Shown: positions 55,334-64,000 of the stretch, one piece after another
Layout: every line of letters starts with the position of its first letter
How positions within the stretch are numbered: the stretch's first letter is position 1
Assembly: GCA_035765415.1 (NCBI GenBank)
Contig: DASTXR010000083.1
Coordinates: forward strand, 103,404 to 167,403
Direction: 5' to 3'
Source of the DNA: CADEED01 sp035765415
GTDB taxonomy: Bacteria; Pseudomonadota; Gammaproteobacteria; Steroidobacterales; Steroidobacteraceae
Length of the DNA: 64,000 bases
Position numbers and translations under genes: made by a program
The notes under the pieces: generated by a model
Told to the model about the DNA's origin: nothing
Seen by the model: only the letters and a program-made list of their open reading frames with translations
Database searches by the model: none

Positions 55334-56491
55334 TTACTTCAGCAGCTTCATGTAGGCCACCATGTCCCGCTGCTCCTGCTCCGTGAGCACGAGCCCGAAC
55401 GAGCCGAAGAGTCGCGCGTAATGCGCGACCACTTCCTCGAGGGTGCCTGCCGAGTTGTCGTGAAAGTAGGGCGCCGTGCGCGGCGCGCCCCAGAGCGACG
55501 GAATGCGGAACGCATTGAGGCTCTCGACATCGAGCGAGCCATTGATGAGTGCGCGGCCAGGGTCCGGGCTCGACACGACGGTCTTCGTGCCGTCCGGATT
55601 CGTGAATTCGAATTCGCGCACCGGATTCCCGGCCACATTCATCTCGGACACTCCGATAGTCGCGAATCTGCCGCCGCGCCGGAATGGCGGAAACGGCACG
55701 AATTCATTGGTTTCATTGAGCATCGGGCCGCTGTGGCAATGCGCGCACACGCCCGACTTGAAGTCACCTCCCACGGGCGCATCGACGAAGAAGCGGCGGC
55801 CGCGTATCTCTTCGGGAGTGCGTCCTGCCGGCAGTCGGGGTGTGACGCCAGCGTAGGCGTACAACAGCATCGTGGGGGAACTGAAGAACGTGGGCGTGTG
55901 CTGGAATGCGGATATGAGGTCCAGTTCGCGCGCCTTGGGTGAGCGCTTCGGCTGCGCGTGATCGAAGATCGCGCCTCGCGCCTGCGAGACGAGATCGGGC
56001 TGACGTCCGTCCTGCATGAGTACCGGTTCGAGCGCCGGCGTGTTCAGCGTGGAAGGAATGCTTCGCGCCACGACCACGCTGCGCGCATCGGGTTCCTGCA
56101 ACAGGCGTACGTTGGGCGCCAGCGGAATGCGCACCAGCACTGTCGCGTGCTCGAGCATTCGCGAAGCGCCGTTTCCAGCGCCGTCGTCGCTGCCGTCGGC
56201 CTTGAACAGCGGATCCAGGGGATTCCGTGCGAATCGCAGGCGCGCGTCTTTTGGCGAGACCGTGCCGGTTTCGCGGCTGTGACAGGTGAGGCAGGTGCGG
56301 CCGTTGCCGCCGAATGTCTCCCGTTCGAACAGGTGGCGGCCGAGAAGATAGTCGAGCGGGTTCTCGAAGAACCCGGTCCCGGCTGACGAGCTCGACATCG
56401 AGGCGGATTCCGCCGGGGCGGTGCCCTCGGCTGCCGCGGCGAACATGGGCAAAAGGATGAGCGCCAAAACGGCTCCGCAACGCGCAATCAT
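55334..56491 (-). CDS. di-heme cytochrome c, peroxidase-like
   Basis: 385 residues. A signal peptide (VLALILLPMFAAAAEG) is followed by heme sites C67-L-T-C-H71 (GGNGRTCLTCHSRE) and a second CAHCHSG (GVCAHCHSGPM). Between them lies STLNTPALEPVLM and after them RIPSLWGAPRTAPYFHDNSAGTLEEVVAHYA, the C-terminal pattern of CCP/MauG-type proteins. ATG 56491 has GGGAG eight bases upstream; the open frame to 56533 is not needed. It heads the operon with the membrane protein, 138 bases from the LuxR-type gene end. Confidence 0.88.
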   Translation of the reverse strand: MIARCGAVLALILLPMFAAAAEGTAPAESASMSSSSAGTGFFENPLDYLLGRHLFERETFGGNGRTCLTCHSRETGTVSPKDARLRFARNPLDPLFKADGSDDGAGNGASRMLEHATVLVRIPLAPNVRLLQEPDARSVVVARSIPSTLNTPALEPVLMQDGRQPDLVSQARGAIFDHAQPKRSPKARELDLISAFQHTPTFFSSPTMLLYAYAGVTPRLPAGRTPEEIRGRRFFVDAPVGGDFKSGVCAHCHSGPMLNETNEFVPFPPFRRGGRFATIGVSEMNVAGNPVREFEFTNPDGTKTVVSSPDPGRALINGSLDVESLNAFRIPSLWGAPRTAPYFHDNSAGTLEEVVAHYARLFGSFGLVLTEQEQRDMVAYMKLLK

Positions 56492-56628
56492 TTGAGTCTC
56501 CCTGGCAGGTTTGTTTGTTGTCGGGAGAAGCATCAGGCGCGAGCTGCCGGGCCGAATCGCCCGCGAGGAGCCATGCGGAGAGCCATGGAGGCGAGGCCGG
56601 AACGCCCCGTGCGTCGGGATCCGGCTTG

Positions 56629-59328
56629 CTAGCTACCGCGGTAGATCGAGGCGGCGGCGCTGCGCGTGGGCACGTTCAGCTTGCCGAGAATGTTGGCGAC
56701 GTGACGCTTGACCGTGTGCAGGCTCAGGTCCAGCGAGCGGGCGATGAGCTTGTTGCTGTCGCCGGCGGCGATGCGCGCGACGACTTCGCGTTCCCGCTCG
56801 GTGAGCACGGCCAGCGAGCTCGCAACTTCGCGCGCACGTTCGCGCGCCTTGTCTGGCGCCTGCTTCCAGGTTGCGAGGCGATCCAGAAGCGCCCTCGTCG
56901 CGGGCTGCTGGCGCAGCGAGTCCGGCATCGATGACAGCAGCTCGCCGAGCCGGGCAGGTGGCTCGAGGAGCAACATGCCGACGGCATCCTCATCCAGCGC
57001 GCGTTGCCACACCGGCGCAAACGTGGTCCAGGCTGCGCGCGAATCGCCCTGGGCAATGCGCAGGAACGCCAGTGCAACGCGGGGCTGACGCATGAACATG
57101 ACGTGAGGCCATCTGTCATGGAGCCGGCAGGCTTCGATGAGCTGGTGCTCGGCCACGTCGAGACGCCCTTCGAGCAACGCGCACTGCCCTCGGGCCAGGG
57201 CGGCACCCGATTCCAGGGCAGGCCATTCGGCCGGGACACGCGGCGCTTCAAATGGCGCCAGCAACTTTCGTAGCGCCGGCGCATTTTCAGCCGCCCATGC
57301 GAATCGCGTGGCGTCGAGCATCACAGGGCGCAGCCAGCTTTCCCGAAGCTCCGCAAGTTCGGACCCACGAAGGAACTCGATGCTCTTCTCGAGCTGTTCC
57401 AGCCCCTCCGCATGACGGCCGCTCGCAGCAAGGTGCACGGCGCGTAGCTGATTGATGTCCAGCCATGTTGCCGGGAGAGTGGCATGGCGTTGCTGAAACT
57501 TCTCGCGGTCGGCGAACGCCTCGATCGCTGCGGAATAATCACCCACGCAGAATTCCGGCCAGGCGCTGTGCGCCTGCGCCGACACCTGCCAGTGAATCGG
57601 GCGCATCTGCTCCGCATAGGCGCACAGCGCTTTCAAGGCACGCATGGGCGCCAATGCGCCCGGCACATCGTAGAAGAAGCTGTTGAAGAAATCGCACACT
57701 GCCGGATAGAGCACCGTGGAGTTCTGCCTTGCGGCGTCCACGAGTTCCTGAAGCGAACGAACGGCCTCACTACCGCGACCGCATGCCATGGCATTCCAGA
57801 CACGCACGGCACTGATCGTCGCCCGGTCCGCCGGCTCGAGTTCCAGCTTCTCGCATTCCTGCACCAGTCGATCGCAGGTGTCGAGGTCCCCGGTGGAATT
57901 GCACATTCGCGCCACGATCGGCAAGGTGCGCGCAAGGCCTCGATGATCGCGACGCTCGCGGTACAGATTGCACGCGCGTTCCATCAGTTGGCGCACGCCC
58001 GGGGTGTCGTATCTCGCCCAGGCGCACAACGCCAGCAGGCGCAACACACCGGGACGGTCCTGACGGTGCGTCGCCGGCAACTGACCGATCCAGCGCTCGA
58101 CCAGTGCCTGGCCTCCCTCCGCGAGCAGAGGTTCGGCGCAACTTTCGATGGCCTCGACCGCGACGTCCCACATCGCAGCCTTGAGCCAGTGGGAAATCGC
58201 GCGCGTCGGCGCGGATTCGGCGCGCGCCGCGCGTGCATGCAGTTCGCGCAGTTCCTGGCCGGTGACCAGCCGTTCGAGCTCGCGTTGCAGGAACTCCCTG
58301 AAGAGGTCATGAAAGCGCAGCACCGGCGTCACGTCGTCGATCACGCTGAGGAACAGGTGGCGGCGATAAAGTTCTTCGAGGAACGGGCGGACATCGGCGG
58401 CGCCGGCGACGGCTGCGCACAGTGTCGGGGAAAGCTCCGGCAGTATCGAACAGCGAATCGCGAATTCGCGCAGTTCGCGCGGCAGATCCGCGACCACTTC
58501 GTGTGCGAGGAAATCGAAGGTGTGTCGATCGGCCACGCCCACGGCGCCCGGTTCCGGTTGCTGACCCGCGCCGAACACGAGTTGCAGACCCGCGACCCAG
58601 CCATGCGTGCGTTCGAGTGCGTTACGCACGAACCGCGGAGAGGCTGCACCGGAAAATCGCATGTCGGCCAGCACCTGTGCGTCGTGTTCGTCGAACTGCA
58701 GGTCCGTCATCCGCAGTTCACCCAGCTCCCCACGCGTGCGCCATCGGGCCAATGCCAGAGCGGGCGCGACGCGAGTGCCGATCACAAAGCCAGCCTCGGG
58801 CGGCAGACGTTCGATCAGGTAGTCGAGCAATTCGAGTGCGCTCGCATCGCAGACGCGGTGCAAGTCATCCAGCACGACGAGAAGACGCTCGCCATCGAAG
58901 CTGCACAGCGCATTGATGAGCAGGTTGACCGCCGCGCGCGAATGTTCGCGGGACCCGTTGACCTGCGAAGCGATGACAAGCGGGTCGACCTCCCACTCGA
59001 GCCTGACTCCTTGCAATGTCGCAAGCAGGGAGGTGAACAGGCGATTGGCATCGGAGTCGTCTTCGTCGAGCGAAAGCCAGACGATGGTGGCATCCGCGCC
59101 GTCCGACGCGAGTTGGGCCATGAGAGTGCTCTTGCCAGAGCCCGCGGGCGCATGAATCAACGTGACGCGCTTTTCCATGGCAAAGGCGCGGGCGCGCTTC
59201 AAGAGGGCGTCCCGTGCCACTGCATCCCGTCGCACACGTGGTGCCCGAAACTTGGTGGTGACGCCGCCTGGCCAGACCGGAGCAAGTGGTCGAGGCTGAT
59301 TTCCGACTTCGGTCTTTGCCGATTCCAT
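56629..59328 (-). CDS. LAL-type (MalT-like) LuxR family transcriptional regulator
   Basis: 899 residues. N-terminal P-loop NTPase with Walker A APAGSGKSTLM near residues 60-70 and VVLDDLHRV, then a long alpha-helical repeat region (residues about 350-820) and a C-terminal LuxR helix-turn-helix (LTEREREVVARIAAGDSNKLIARSL, HTVKRHVANILGKLNV). ATP- and ligand-controlled activators of this kind regulate catabolic or secondary-metabolite genes. The ligand is unknown. It lies on the same strand as the di-heme cytochrome operon and may activate it. Confidence 0.95.
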   Translation of the reverse strand: MESAKTEVGNQPRPLAPVWPGGVTTKFRAPRVRRDAVARDALLKRARAFAMEKRVTLIHAPAGSGKSTLMAQLASDGADATIVWLSLDEDDSDANRLFTSLLATLQGVRLEWEVDPLVIASQVNGSREHSRAAVNLLINALCSFDGERLLVVLDDLHRVCDASALELLDYLIERLPPEAGFVIGTRVAPALALARWRTRGELGELRMTDLQFDEHDAQVLADMRFSGAASPRFVRNALERTHGWVAGLQLVFGAGQQPEPGAVGVADRHTFDFLAHEVVADLPRELREFAIRCSILPELSPTLCAAVAGAADVRPFLEELYRRHLFLSVIDDVTPVLRFHDLFREFLQRELERLVTGQELRELHARAARAESAPTRAISHWLKAAMWDVAVEAIESCAEPLLAEGGQALVERWIGQLPATHRQDRPGVLRLLALCAWARYDTPGVRQLMERACNLYRERRDHRGLARTLPIVARMCNSTGDLDTCDRLVQECEKLELEPADRATISAVRVWNAMACGRGSEAVRSLQELVDAARQNSTVLYPAVCDFFNSFFYDVPGALAPMRALKALCAYAEQMRPIHWQVSAQAHSAWPEFCVGDYSAAIEAFADREKFQQRHATLPATWLDINQLRAVHLAASGRHAEGLEQLEKSIEFLRGSELAELRESWLRPVMLDATRFAWAAENAPALRKLLAPFEAPRVPAEWPALESGAALARGQCALLEGRLDVAEHQLIEACRLHDRWPHVMFMRQPRVALAFLRIAQGDSRAAWTTFAPVWQRALDEDAVGMLLLEPPARLGELLSSMPDSLRQQPATRALLDRLATWKQAPDKARERAREVASSLAVLTEREREVVARIAAGDSNKLIARSLDLSLHTVKRHVANILGKLNVPTRSAAASIYRGS

Positions 59329-59548
59329 TCTTGTTGCCGACGGAATGCTGCTGCATAGGTTATGCGAGCGGGAGCATTCGTGCTCGGCCGCGGGTGATGC
59401 CCTTCGCTAAGGTATTGATTTTTCGGGGCGTGACTGGATAGGCGAGGGTCCTGCCTCGCCTCGAATGGTTCCTCAATGGCTCCCCGTGGGCGATGTGGGT
59501 TCCGGGACCCGCCGCCACACTGCGCCGCCTGATCTTGTGAGGAATCCC

Positions 59549-60832
59549 ATGAACAAGCGCTCCATCGGTGCGTCGCTGTCTCTGTGCGCCGCCTTACTAC
59601 TCACTCTGCATGGCCGCGTGTATGCCGCGACCCAGTGCCACACGAGCCCGGAACACCAGGACAACGTGACCAGTGCGAAGTGGGCACCCGTGCTGAACAA
59701 GATGAAGGTGGCCGAAAAGATGTTTCACTCGAAGCCGGCGTATCACACGTCGCCGGTCCCGGTGCGACTGAAGACTATCTACTCGACGCATCGCATGCTC
59801 ATGCGTGCCTATCCCGAGAAAAGCCTCGTGGGCATTCAACTCTGGACGGGGGAATGCGAAGTCATCCCGCAAGTCGAGCGGCTTTCCGCCACCATCGGCG
59901 GCGCATACGTGTTCTTCAACCATTCAGTGGAAGAGACTTTCCTGCGTCATTCCAGGGTGCCCAGAAAGACCGGTGAGGCAGGAGGATTTCCCGAGTACGA
60001 AGGCTGGGTGGTGCTGACGAAAGATGGCCGGCTGCCGTTCATTCCGAAAACACTCGCCGACGTTCTCGACGAGGAGGGGCAGCGCCGGGAGCGCAGGCTT
60101 GCCGAATGGCGTTCCGAACGCGCGAAGCAGCGCAGCCCCGACGATGCGACGATTCGCAAGACGCATGACCTGCTCGCGAGAACGGATCGGGAAGGCGCCC
60201 GGAAATATCTGGCCCAGATGCAGGCCATGCAGGCGGATCTGAAGCACCGCAACGAGGTCGTCTATCCCGCGACGACCGCGCGACTGGAGAAGGAGTTAGA
60301 CGACTACAGGAAGTATCGTGCTTCCTTCTCTGCGCAAGAGCTCTCACGACCAGCCACCTGGAGCGATGCGTCCGGCGCTGACAAGCGCGAGCTGGATGCG
60401 CGCATCGCGAATATGAAACTGCTGCCGCCAGCGGATCAGCAGAACTACGACGCATGGACTCGAGAGAGCCGCGATCTGGATCGACAGGCGCGGGCGCTCG
60501 ACAAGACGAGCAAGGAGCAGGCCGCGCAGTTGCGCGCGAAGTCCAGCGAGCTGGCGTTGCGTGCACGAGAATTGCGCAAGGTCCACGAGGAGCGCTCGGT
60601 CGATCCGGTGCTGTATGCGATGTCGGAGTACGAGATCGGTCACATCAAGCCAGGCACGAGCGAAACCGCCATGGCGTTCAAGGAAGATCCGACTTTCCTC
60701 GATGCGAATTCGACGCGGATAAAACTCATCACCGTGAAGGTGGGATTCAGCGAAGGATCCGGAACCGATCTGTGGATGCAGCGGACCAGGGAATCGATTG
60801 ACTGGTCGATTCTGGCAGGGCTGCTCGACTGA
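59549..60832 (+). CDS. secreted protein with long coiled coil, unknown
   Basis: 427 residues, unrecognised. A signal peptide (SIGASLSLCAALLLTLHGRVYA) precedes a globular part with Cys residues (QCHTSPEHQD, GECEVIPQ) and a charged helical region from about residue 190 (RRERRLAEWRSERAKQ, LARTDREGARKYLAQMQAM, LDRQARALDKTSKEQ) typical of coiled coils. ATG 59549 has GAGGAA six bases upstream; the frame open to 59465 is not supported. Confidence 0.75.
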   Translation: MNKRSIGASLSLCAALLLTLHGRVYAATQCHTSPEHQDNVTSAKWAPVLNKMKVAEKMFHSKPAYHTSPVPVRLKTIYSTHRMLMRAYPEKSLVGIQLWTGECEVIPQVERLSATIGGAYVFFNHSVEETFLRHSRVPRKTGEAGGFPEYEGWVVLTKDGRLPFIPKTLADVLDEEGQRRERRLAEWRSERAKQRSPDDATIRKTHDLLARTDREGARKYLAQMQAMQADLKHRNEVVYPATTARLEKELDDYRKYRASFSAQELSRPATWSDASGADKRELDARIANMKLLPPADQQNYDAWTRESRDLDRQARALDKTSKEQAAQLRAKSSELALRARELRKVHEERSVDPVLYAMSEYEIGHIKPGTSETAMAFKEDPTFLDANSTRIKLITVKVGFSEGSGTDLWMQRTRESIDWSILAGLLD

Positions 60833-61004
60833 TCCGGCAGAGCACAGCGCGTTGCCAAACCTTTGTCGCATATTGGTGCGCCGCCGCGCCTTCCAGACTC
60901 GTTGGCGCTACACGTGCCCGGGGCTTGTTGCCCCAAAGGCTTACTGAATTCGACTTGCCGGAGGCGCAGCATCCATAGGCTCCACCGTCTGCAAGGAGTG
61001 CAAT

Positions 61005-62033
61005 GTGCCAAACATGAAAGCCGCCGTCGTGCATGCCTTCAAACAACCGCTGCGAATCGAGGAGGTGCCGGTTCCGCAAGTAGTTCCGGGCAGCATCCTC
61101 GTCAAGATCATCGCGTCCGGTGTTTGTCACACCGACCTGCATGCCGCCGATGGCGATTGGCCCGTCAAGCCGAATCCGCCTTTCATTCCCGGTCACGAAG
61201 GTGTCGGTTTCGTCAGCGCAGTTGGCGCTGGCGTGAAACACGTGAAGGAAGGTGACCGCGTCGGCATCCCATGGCTGCACACCGCCTGCGGCCATTGCGA
61301 GCATTGCATGACCGGGTGGGAGACGCTGTGCGATGGCCAGCAGATGACGGGTTACACCGTCAACGGTGGTTATGCCGAATATGTGCTGGCGGATCCCGGC
61401 TACGTCGGGCACTTGCCGACGAAAGTCGACTTCTCGGCCATGGCACCCGTGCTCTGCGCGGGCGTGACGGTTTACAAGGGACTGAAGGTGCTCGACTGCA
61501 AACCGGGCGATTGGGTTGCAATCTCGGGTGTCGGTGGTCTCGGTCACATGGCCGTGCAGTACGCCAAGGCGATGGGATTCCACGTCGCGGCCGTCGACAT
61601 CGACGACGAGAAGCTCGAGCTTGCGAAGAAGATAGGCGCCGAGCTGGTCGTCAATGCCATGAAGGCCGACCCCGCACAGGTGCTGCAGCGCGAGCTGCGC
61701 GGAGCGCATGGTGTGCTGGTGACCGCAGTGTCGCGCAAGGCTTTCGAACAGGCGCTCGGAATGCTGCACAAGCGCGGCACGATGTCGTTGGTGGGCCTGC
61801 CGCCTGGTGAGTTCGGATTGCCGATTTTCGACGTGGTGCTCAATGCGAAGACCATCCGTGGCTCGATCGTCGGCACGCGCATGGATCTGCAGGAGGCGAT
61901 TGCGTTTGCCGTCGAGGGCAAGGTGCACACCGTCTACAGCGAAGACAAGATCGAGAACATCAACGGAATCTTCGATCGCATGAGGAAAGGCGCCATCGAA
62001 GGGCGAATCGTGATGAAGATTGCCGACGGGTGA
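61005..62033 (+). CDS. zinc-dependent alcohol dehydrogenase (copy 2)
   Basis: 342 residues, the paralogue of the gene at 36597; roughly 85-90% identical by eye over its whole length, including the zinc ligands (CHTDLHAADGDW, GHEG), the structural lobe CGHCEHCMTGWETLC and the NAD site GVGGLGHMAVQYA. GTG 61005 has AAGGAG six bases upstream and is the best start; ATG 61014 is 15 bases from it. It stands alone between an unknown secreted protein and a convergent lipoprotein gene. Confidence 0.95.
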   Translation: MPNMKAAVVHAFKQPLRIEEVPVPQVVPGSILVKIIASGVCHTDLHAADGDWPVKPNPPFIPGHEGVGFVSAVGAGVKHVKEGDRVGIPWLHTACGHCEHCMTGWETLCDGQQMTGYTVNGGYAEYVLADPGYVGHLPTKVDFSAMAPVLCAGVTVYKGLKVLDCKPGDWVAISGVGGLGHMAVQYAKAMGFHVAAVDIDDEKLELAKKIGAELVVNAMKADPAQVLQRELRGAHGVLVTAVSRKAFEQALGMLHKRGTMSLVGLPPGEFGLPIFDVVLNAKTIRGSIVGTRMDLQEAIAFAVEGKVHTVYSEDKIENINGIFDRMRKGAIEGRIVMKIADG

Positions 62034-62050
62034 GGAGCCGTCAGTGTGTT

Positions 62051-63517
62051 TCAGAATCTCCAGGTGACCGAACCGATGAACGCCTCGCGGCTACCGATGA
62101 ATCCATCGTATTCCATGCTCCAGGAGAACTGCTTGTTGATGTCCCAGTTGAAGCCGAAGACGAGGTTCCAGGCATCCTTGTTCTTCTGCTGCACGGTGTA
62201 GTCGAAGGACAGTTCCTGGTCCTCCACCGGGATCCGGTATGTCCCCGAGATCTGAAGTTCGGACTTGAGGTAGTTGCCACCCGCGAAGAGGGCAAAGTTG
62301 CCGAGCTCTCCCAGCACAAAATTGCGCCCGAAACGCGGCGTAACCGTGACGATGGGGCTGCCTTCCGCGATCGTGTCGCCGAGGTCGACCTTCGAGTAGT
62401 TGAACGGGATGGTCGCGAACCAGCCTTTCCAGCCGCCGGCAAGTACGCCGCCGAGTCCCCAGGACGTCCCGCCCGGCGTCGTGTGTATGGGAAGCAGAAA
62501 GCTCTGGTCCTGCAACCGGTCGCACAGACGGGGACGTATCAGCCCTTCGCAAGAAATTCCCAGGTGCTCGAGCATGCCGTTGCCGTCTATTAGGAACTCG
62601 ATGTCCGCATCGGCATCGAGCGGCCCATAGACGGCATAGACATTCAGGAACGGGAACAGCCAGGCGTCGAGCTTGGCGTTCAAGCTGTCGGTCTTGGTGA
62701 TGGCCTTGTCGAAGGTGACGAACTCGAAGGGCATCTTGTCACGCCCGTTGATGCCCACCTCGAGCTCTGAAATCGACTGCTCCTGGTCGTTGACCGAGAA
62801 GATCAGGCCAGCGCCGTACGGCAACGGCAGGTTGTAGCCCTTGTCGATGACCTTCTGCGCGAGGAATGGCAACGCGTGATTCCACACTCGCGGGGAGTCA
62901 CCGCTGCGCTTGTCGGCCGTGCGAAAACCGGTGTTCGGCACACTCACATCGGACACGCCTGAATCGGTCAGGTCGTCGTTCACGGAGAAACTCAGCATGC
63001 CGGCCGTGGCGGTGATCGCAGCGCCGCTCTCGGAGATGCTGAGGAACTTGTAACCCTCCTCCGAAAAAGAATGCATCTTGGCTCCGGCGTCGCCTATGCC
63101 GGCTTTGGCGCCGAAGCCGAACTTGCGGATTCCGCGGCGAAACTGTTCAAACGCCTCTCGCGTTTCGAGCACCACGAGGATCGCGTCAGTGCCACCACCC
63201 AGGGCGACGCCCACGTCGACGCGGGTCGCATCCATGAACGTGCGGCTGTTGCTGGCGTTGTCGACCAGCACGCCAACGCCGTCGGCGCGTCCCACCACCA
63301 CCTTGCCGCCGGAAATTCGCGCCGTGAAATACCCGGCCGCGGCAGCAAGCTCCTGTTCCAGGCCAGGCATCTCGCGTACGAAGAGGGCCTTCGTCTCATC
63401 GCCCGCTTTCCCGATCTGTTCGCGGGCCGCGGCACGCTGGTCGACCGGAATGCTGCTGCAGCCGGCGGCCAGCGCCATGAGCATCAGCGGGACGAGGACG
63501 GTTCTGCCCTTGAGCAT
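62051..63517 (-). CDS. lipoprotein with SYLF-like domain and C-terminal outer-membrane barrel
   Basis: 488 residues. A lipobox LMALAAGC20 marks it as a lipoprotein. Residues about 60-220 have a SYLF/Ysc84-like pattern (VVVGRADGVGVLVDNASNS, RVDVGVALGGGTDAILVVL), a fold that binds lipids. The C-terminal 250 residues are alternating amphipathic strands ending SREAFIGSVTWRF with the outer-membrane barrel phenylalanine. The combination is unusual. The start ATG 63517 lacks a clear ribosome site; the frame extends to TTG 63526. Confidence 0.7.
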   Translation of the reverse strand: MLKGRTVLVPLMLMALAAGCSSIPVDQRAAAREQIGKAGDETKALFVREMPGLEQELAAAAGYFTARISGGKVVVGRADGVGVLVDNASNSRTFMDATRVDVGVALGGGTDAILVVLETREAFEQFRRGIRKFGFGAKAGIGDAGAKMHSFSEEGYKFLSISESGAAITATAGMLSFSVNDDLTDSGVSDVSVPNTGFRTADKRSGDSPRVWNHALPFLAQKVIDKGYNLPLPYGAGLIFSVNDQEQSISELEVGINGRDKMPFEFVTFDKAITKTDSLNAKLDAWLFPFLNVYAVYGPLDADADIEFLIDGNGMLEHLGISCEGLIRPRLCDRLQDQSFLLPIHTTPGGTSWGLGGVLAGGWKGWFATIPFNYSKVDLGDTIAEGSPIVTVTPRFGRNFVLGELGNFALFAGGNYLKSELQISGTYRIPVEDQELSFDYTVQQKNKDAWNLVFGFNWDINKQFSWSMEYDGFIGSREAFIGSVTWRF

Positions 63518-63714
63518 AGAGTCCAAACATAGGACTGCCTGGCAGAGACGGACAGCGTCCCGTTTGCCAATTGACGAAGCGCGCTGTTTTGTGCGTCACC
63601 TGTACGAGTTGCGTCTGGTCTCCGCTGCGGCGGCACGCCACCGGACAAACGCGGGGCAAGGCTTGCCTTGTCGCGCTATTTCATCGCAAGCCGTGGCGGA
63701 TACTGGTTAGACGC

Positions 63715-64000
63715 TCAATGCGATGATTTCGAAAGGTCCGGCATCCTGAATGGCTTGGCCAGCTTTATCGTCCGCGCGACCTTGTCGTACCACCCTTGCG
63801 GCGCATGAATGTCTGAATGCAGGTAACACTGCGCCCGCACTTCGTCACTCCCGTCGGTAAATGTCAGCAACCAGCTTCTGGGGACCTGGTTCTCCGAAGG
63901 GCCGTGATGCTGAGTCAACTCTGCGACATTGATGAATGTCGTACCCCATTTCTTTTCGATATGCGACTTCCCGCCGTGAGTATCGTCGGGCGTCGTGTGC
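63715..64000 (-). CDS. hypothetical protein, C-terminal part (5' end outside window)
   Basis: The reading frame is open to the window edge, so only the last 95 residues are seen. They include HGGKSHIEKKWGTTFINVAEL, SWLLTFTDGSDEVRAQCYLH and APQGWYDKVARTIKLAKPF. No family recognised and no membrane helix in this part. Confidence 0.55.
   Translation of the reverse strand, partial: HTTPDDTHGGKSHIEKKWGTTFINVAELTQHHGPSENQVPRSWLLTFTDGSDEVRAQCYLHSDIHAPQGWYDKVARTIKLAKPFRMPDLSKSSH

Noticed and set aside
57484..59358. 624-codon frame antisense to the LAL regulator
   Set aside because: The minus-strand protein has P-loop and LuxR motifs; the plus-strand frame has no domain and shows typical GC-rich shadow composition.
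60920..60934. GGGGC/GCCCC hairpin after the coiled-coil protein gene
   Set aside because: A 5-bp stem without T-run is too weak in this GC-rich sequence.

Overview
The window is GC-rich, gene-dense chromosomal DNA of a Gram-negative heterotroph. TonB-dependent receptors, outer-membrane barrels, periplasmic c-type cytochromes, lipoproteins, ECF/anti-sigma and LytTR systems and a large beta-oxidation locus point to a gammaproteobacterium of the Steroidobacteraceae/Nevskiales/Xanthomonadales kind. That placement is inference from gene content; no rRNA or tRNA was seen. No CRISPR array, prophage or recognisable insertion sequence was found.

Layout. 1-3460: the end of a DUF1501 protein and a GGDEF-EAL cyclic-di-GMP protein. 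3463-10697 (minus): one polarised operon, cytochrome c4-like > di-heme peroxidase-like > beta-helix/cytochrome c fusion > TonB receptor > aldehyde dehydrogenase, a periplasmic redox and uptake module for an unknown substrate. 11069-12175: DNA-3-methyladenine glycosylase I and a GNAT acetyltransferase. 12211-20695: a protease-rich island with a cytoplasmic subtilase and an unknown partner, a secreted beta-lactamase-fold serine hydrolase, an ECF sigma factor with its zinc anti-sigma factor, and an exported TPR-CHAT protease translationally coupled to a small secreted protein behind a strong stem-loop. This is the best candidate for an undescribed system. 21324-23768: a second TonB receptor.

23814-37616: a fatty-acyl/isoprenoid-type catabolic locus. 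A seven-gene minus-strand operon (three acyl-CoA dehydrogenases, SDR, APH-type kinase, IclR regulator, acyl-CoA synthetase) diverges from a plus-strand operon (FadB-like multifunctional enzyme, thiolase, MFS transporter) followed by a zinc alcohol dehydrogenase. The 107-bp divergent promoter holds IclR-type palindromes.

37752-46451: an outer-membrane barrel, a haloperoxidase-family protein, an HxlR/Cys-rich/SUMF1-like operon, another barrel, an M14 carboxypeptidase and a MocR regulator. 46583-51383: a secreted protein, then a LytS/LytTR/M23 operon and an AraC regulator. The last four genes are bracketed by a pair of about 85% identical, inward-facing inverted repeats. 51655-54551: methyltransferase, two hypothetical proteins and a CPBP protease. 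54560-59328 (minus): LAL-type LuxR regulator, di-heme cytochrome and a membrane protein. 59549-64000: a secreted coiled-coil protein, a near-duplicate of the zinc alcohol dehydrogenase, a SYLF-like/barrel lipoprotein and a partial gene at the edge.

Many genes overlap by ATGA or TGATG, so operon boundaries are fairly clear. Starts were moved from the longest open frame wherever a signal peptide, Shine-Dalgarno sequence or overlap favoured an internal codon.
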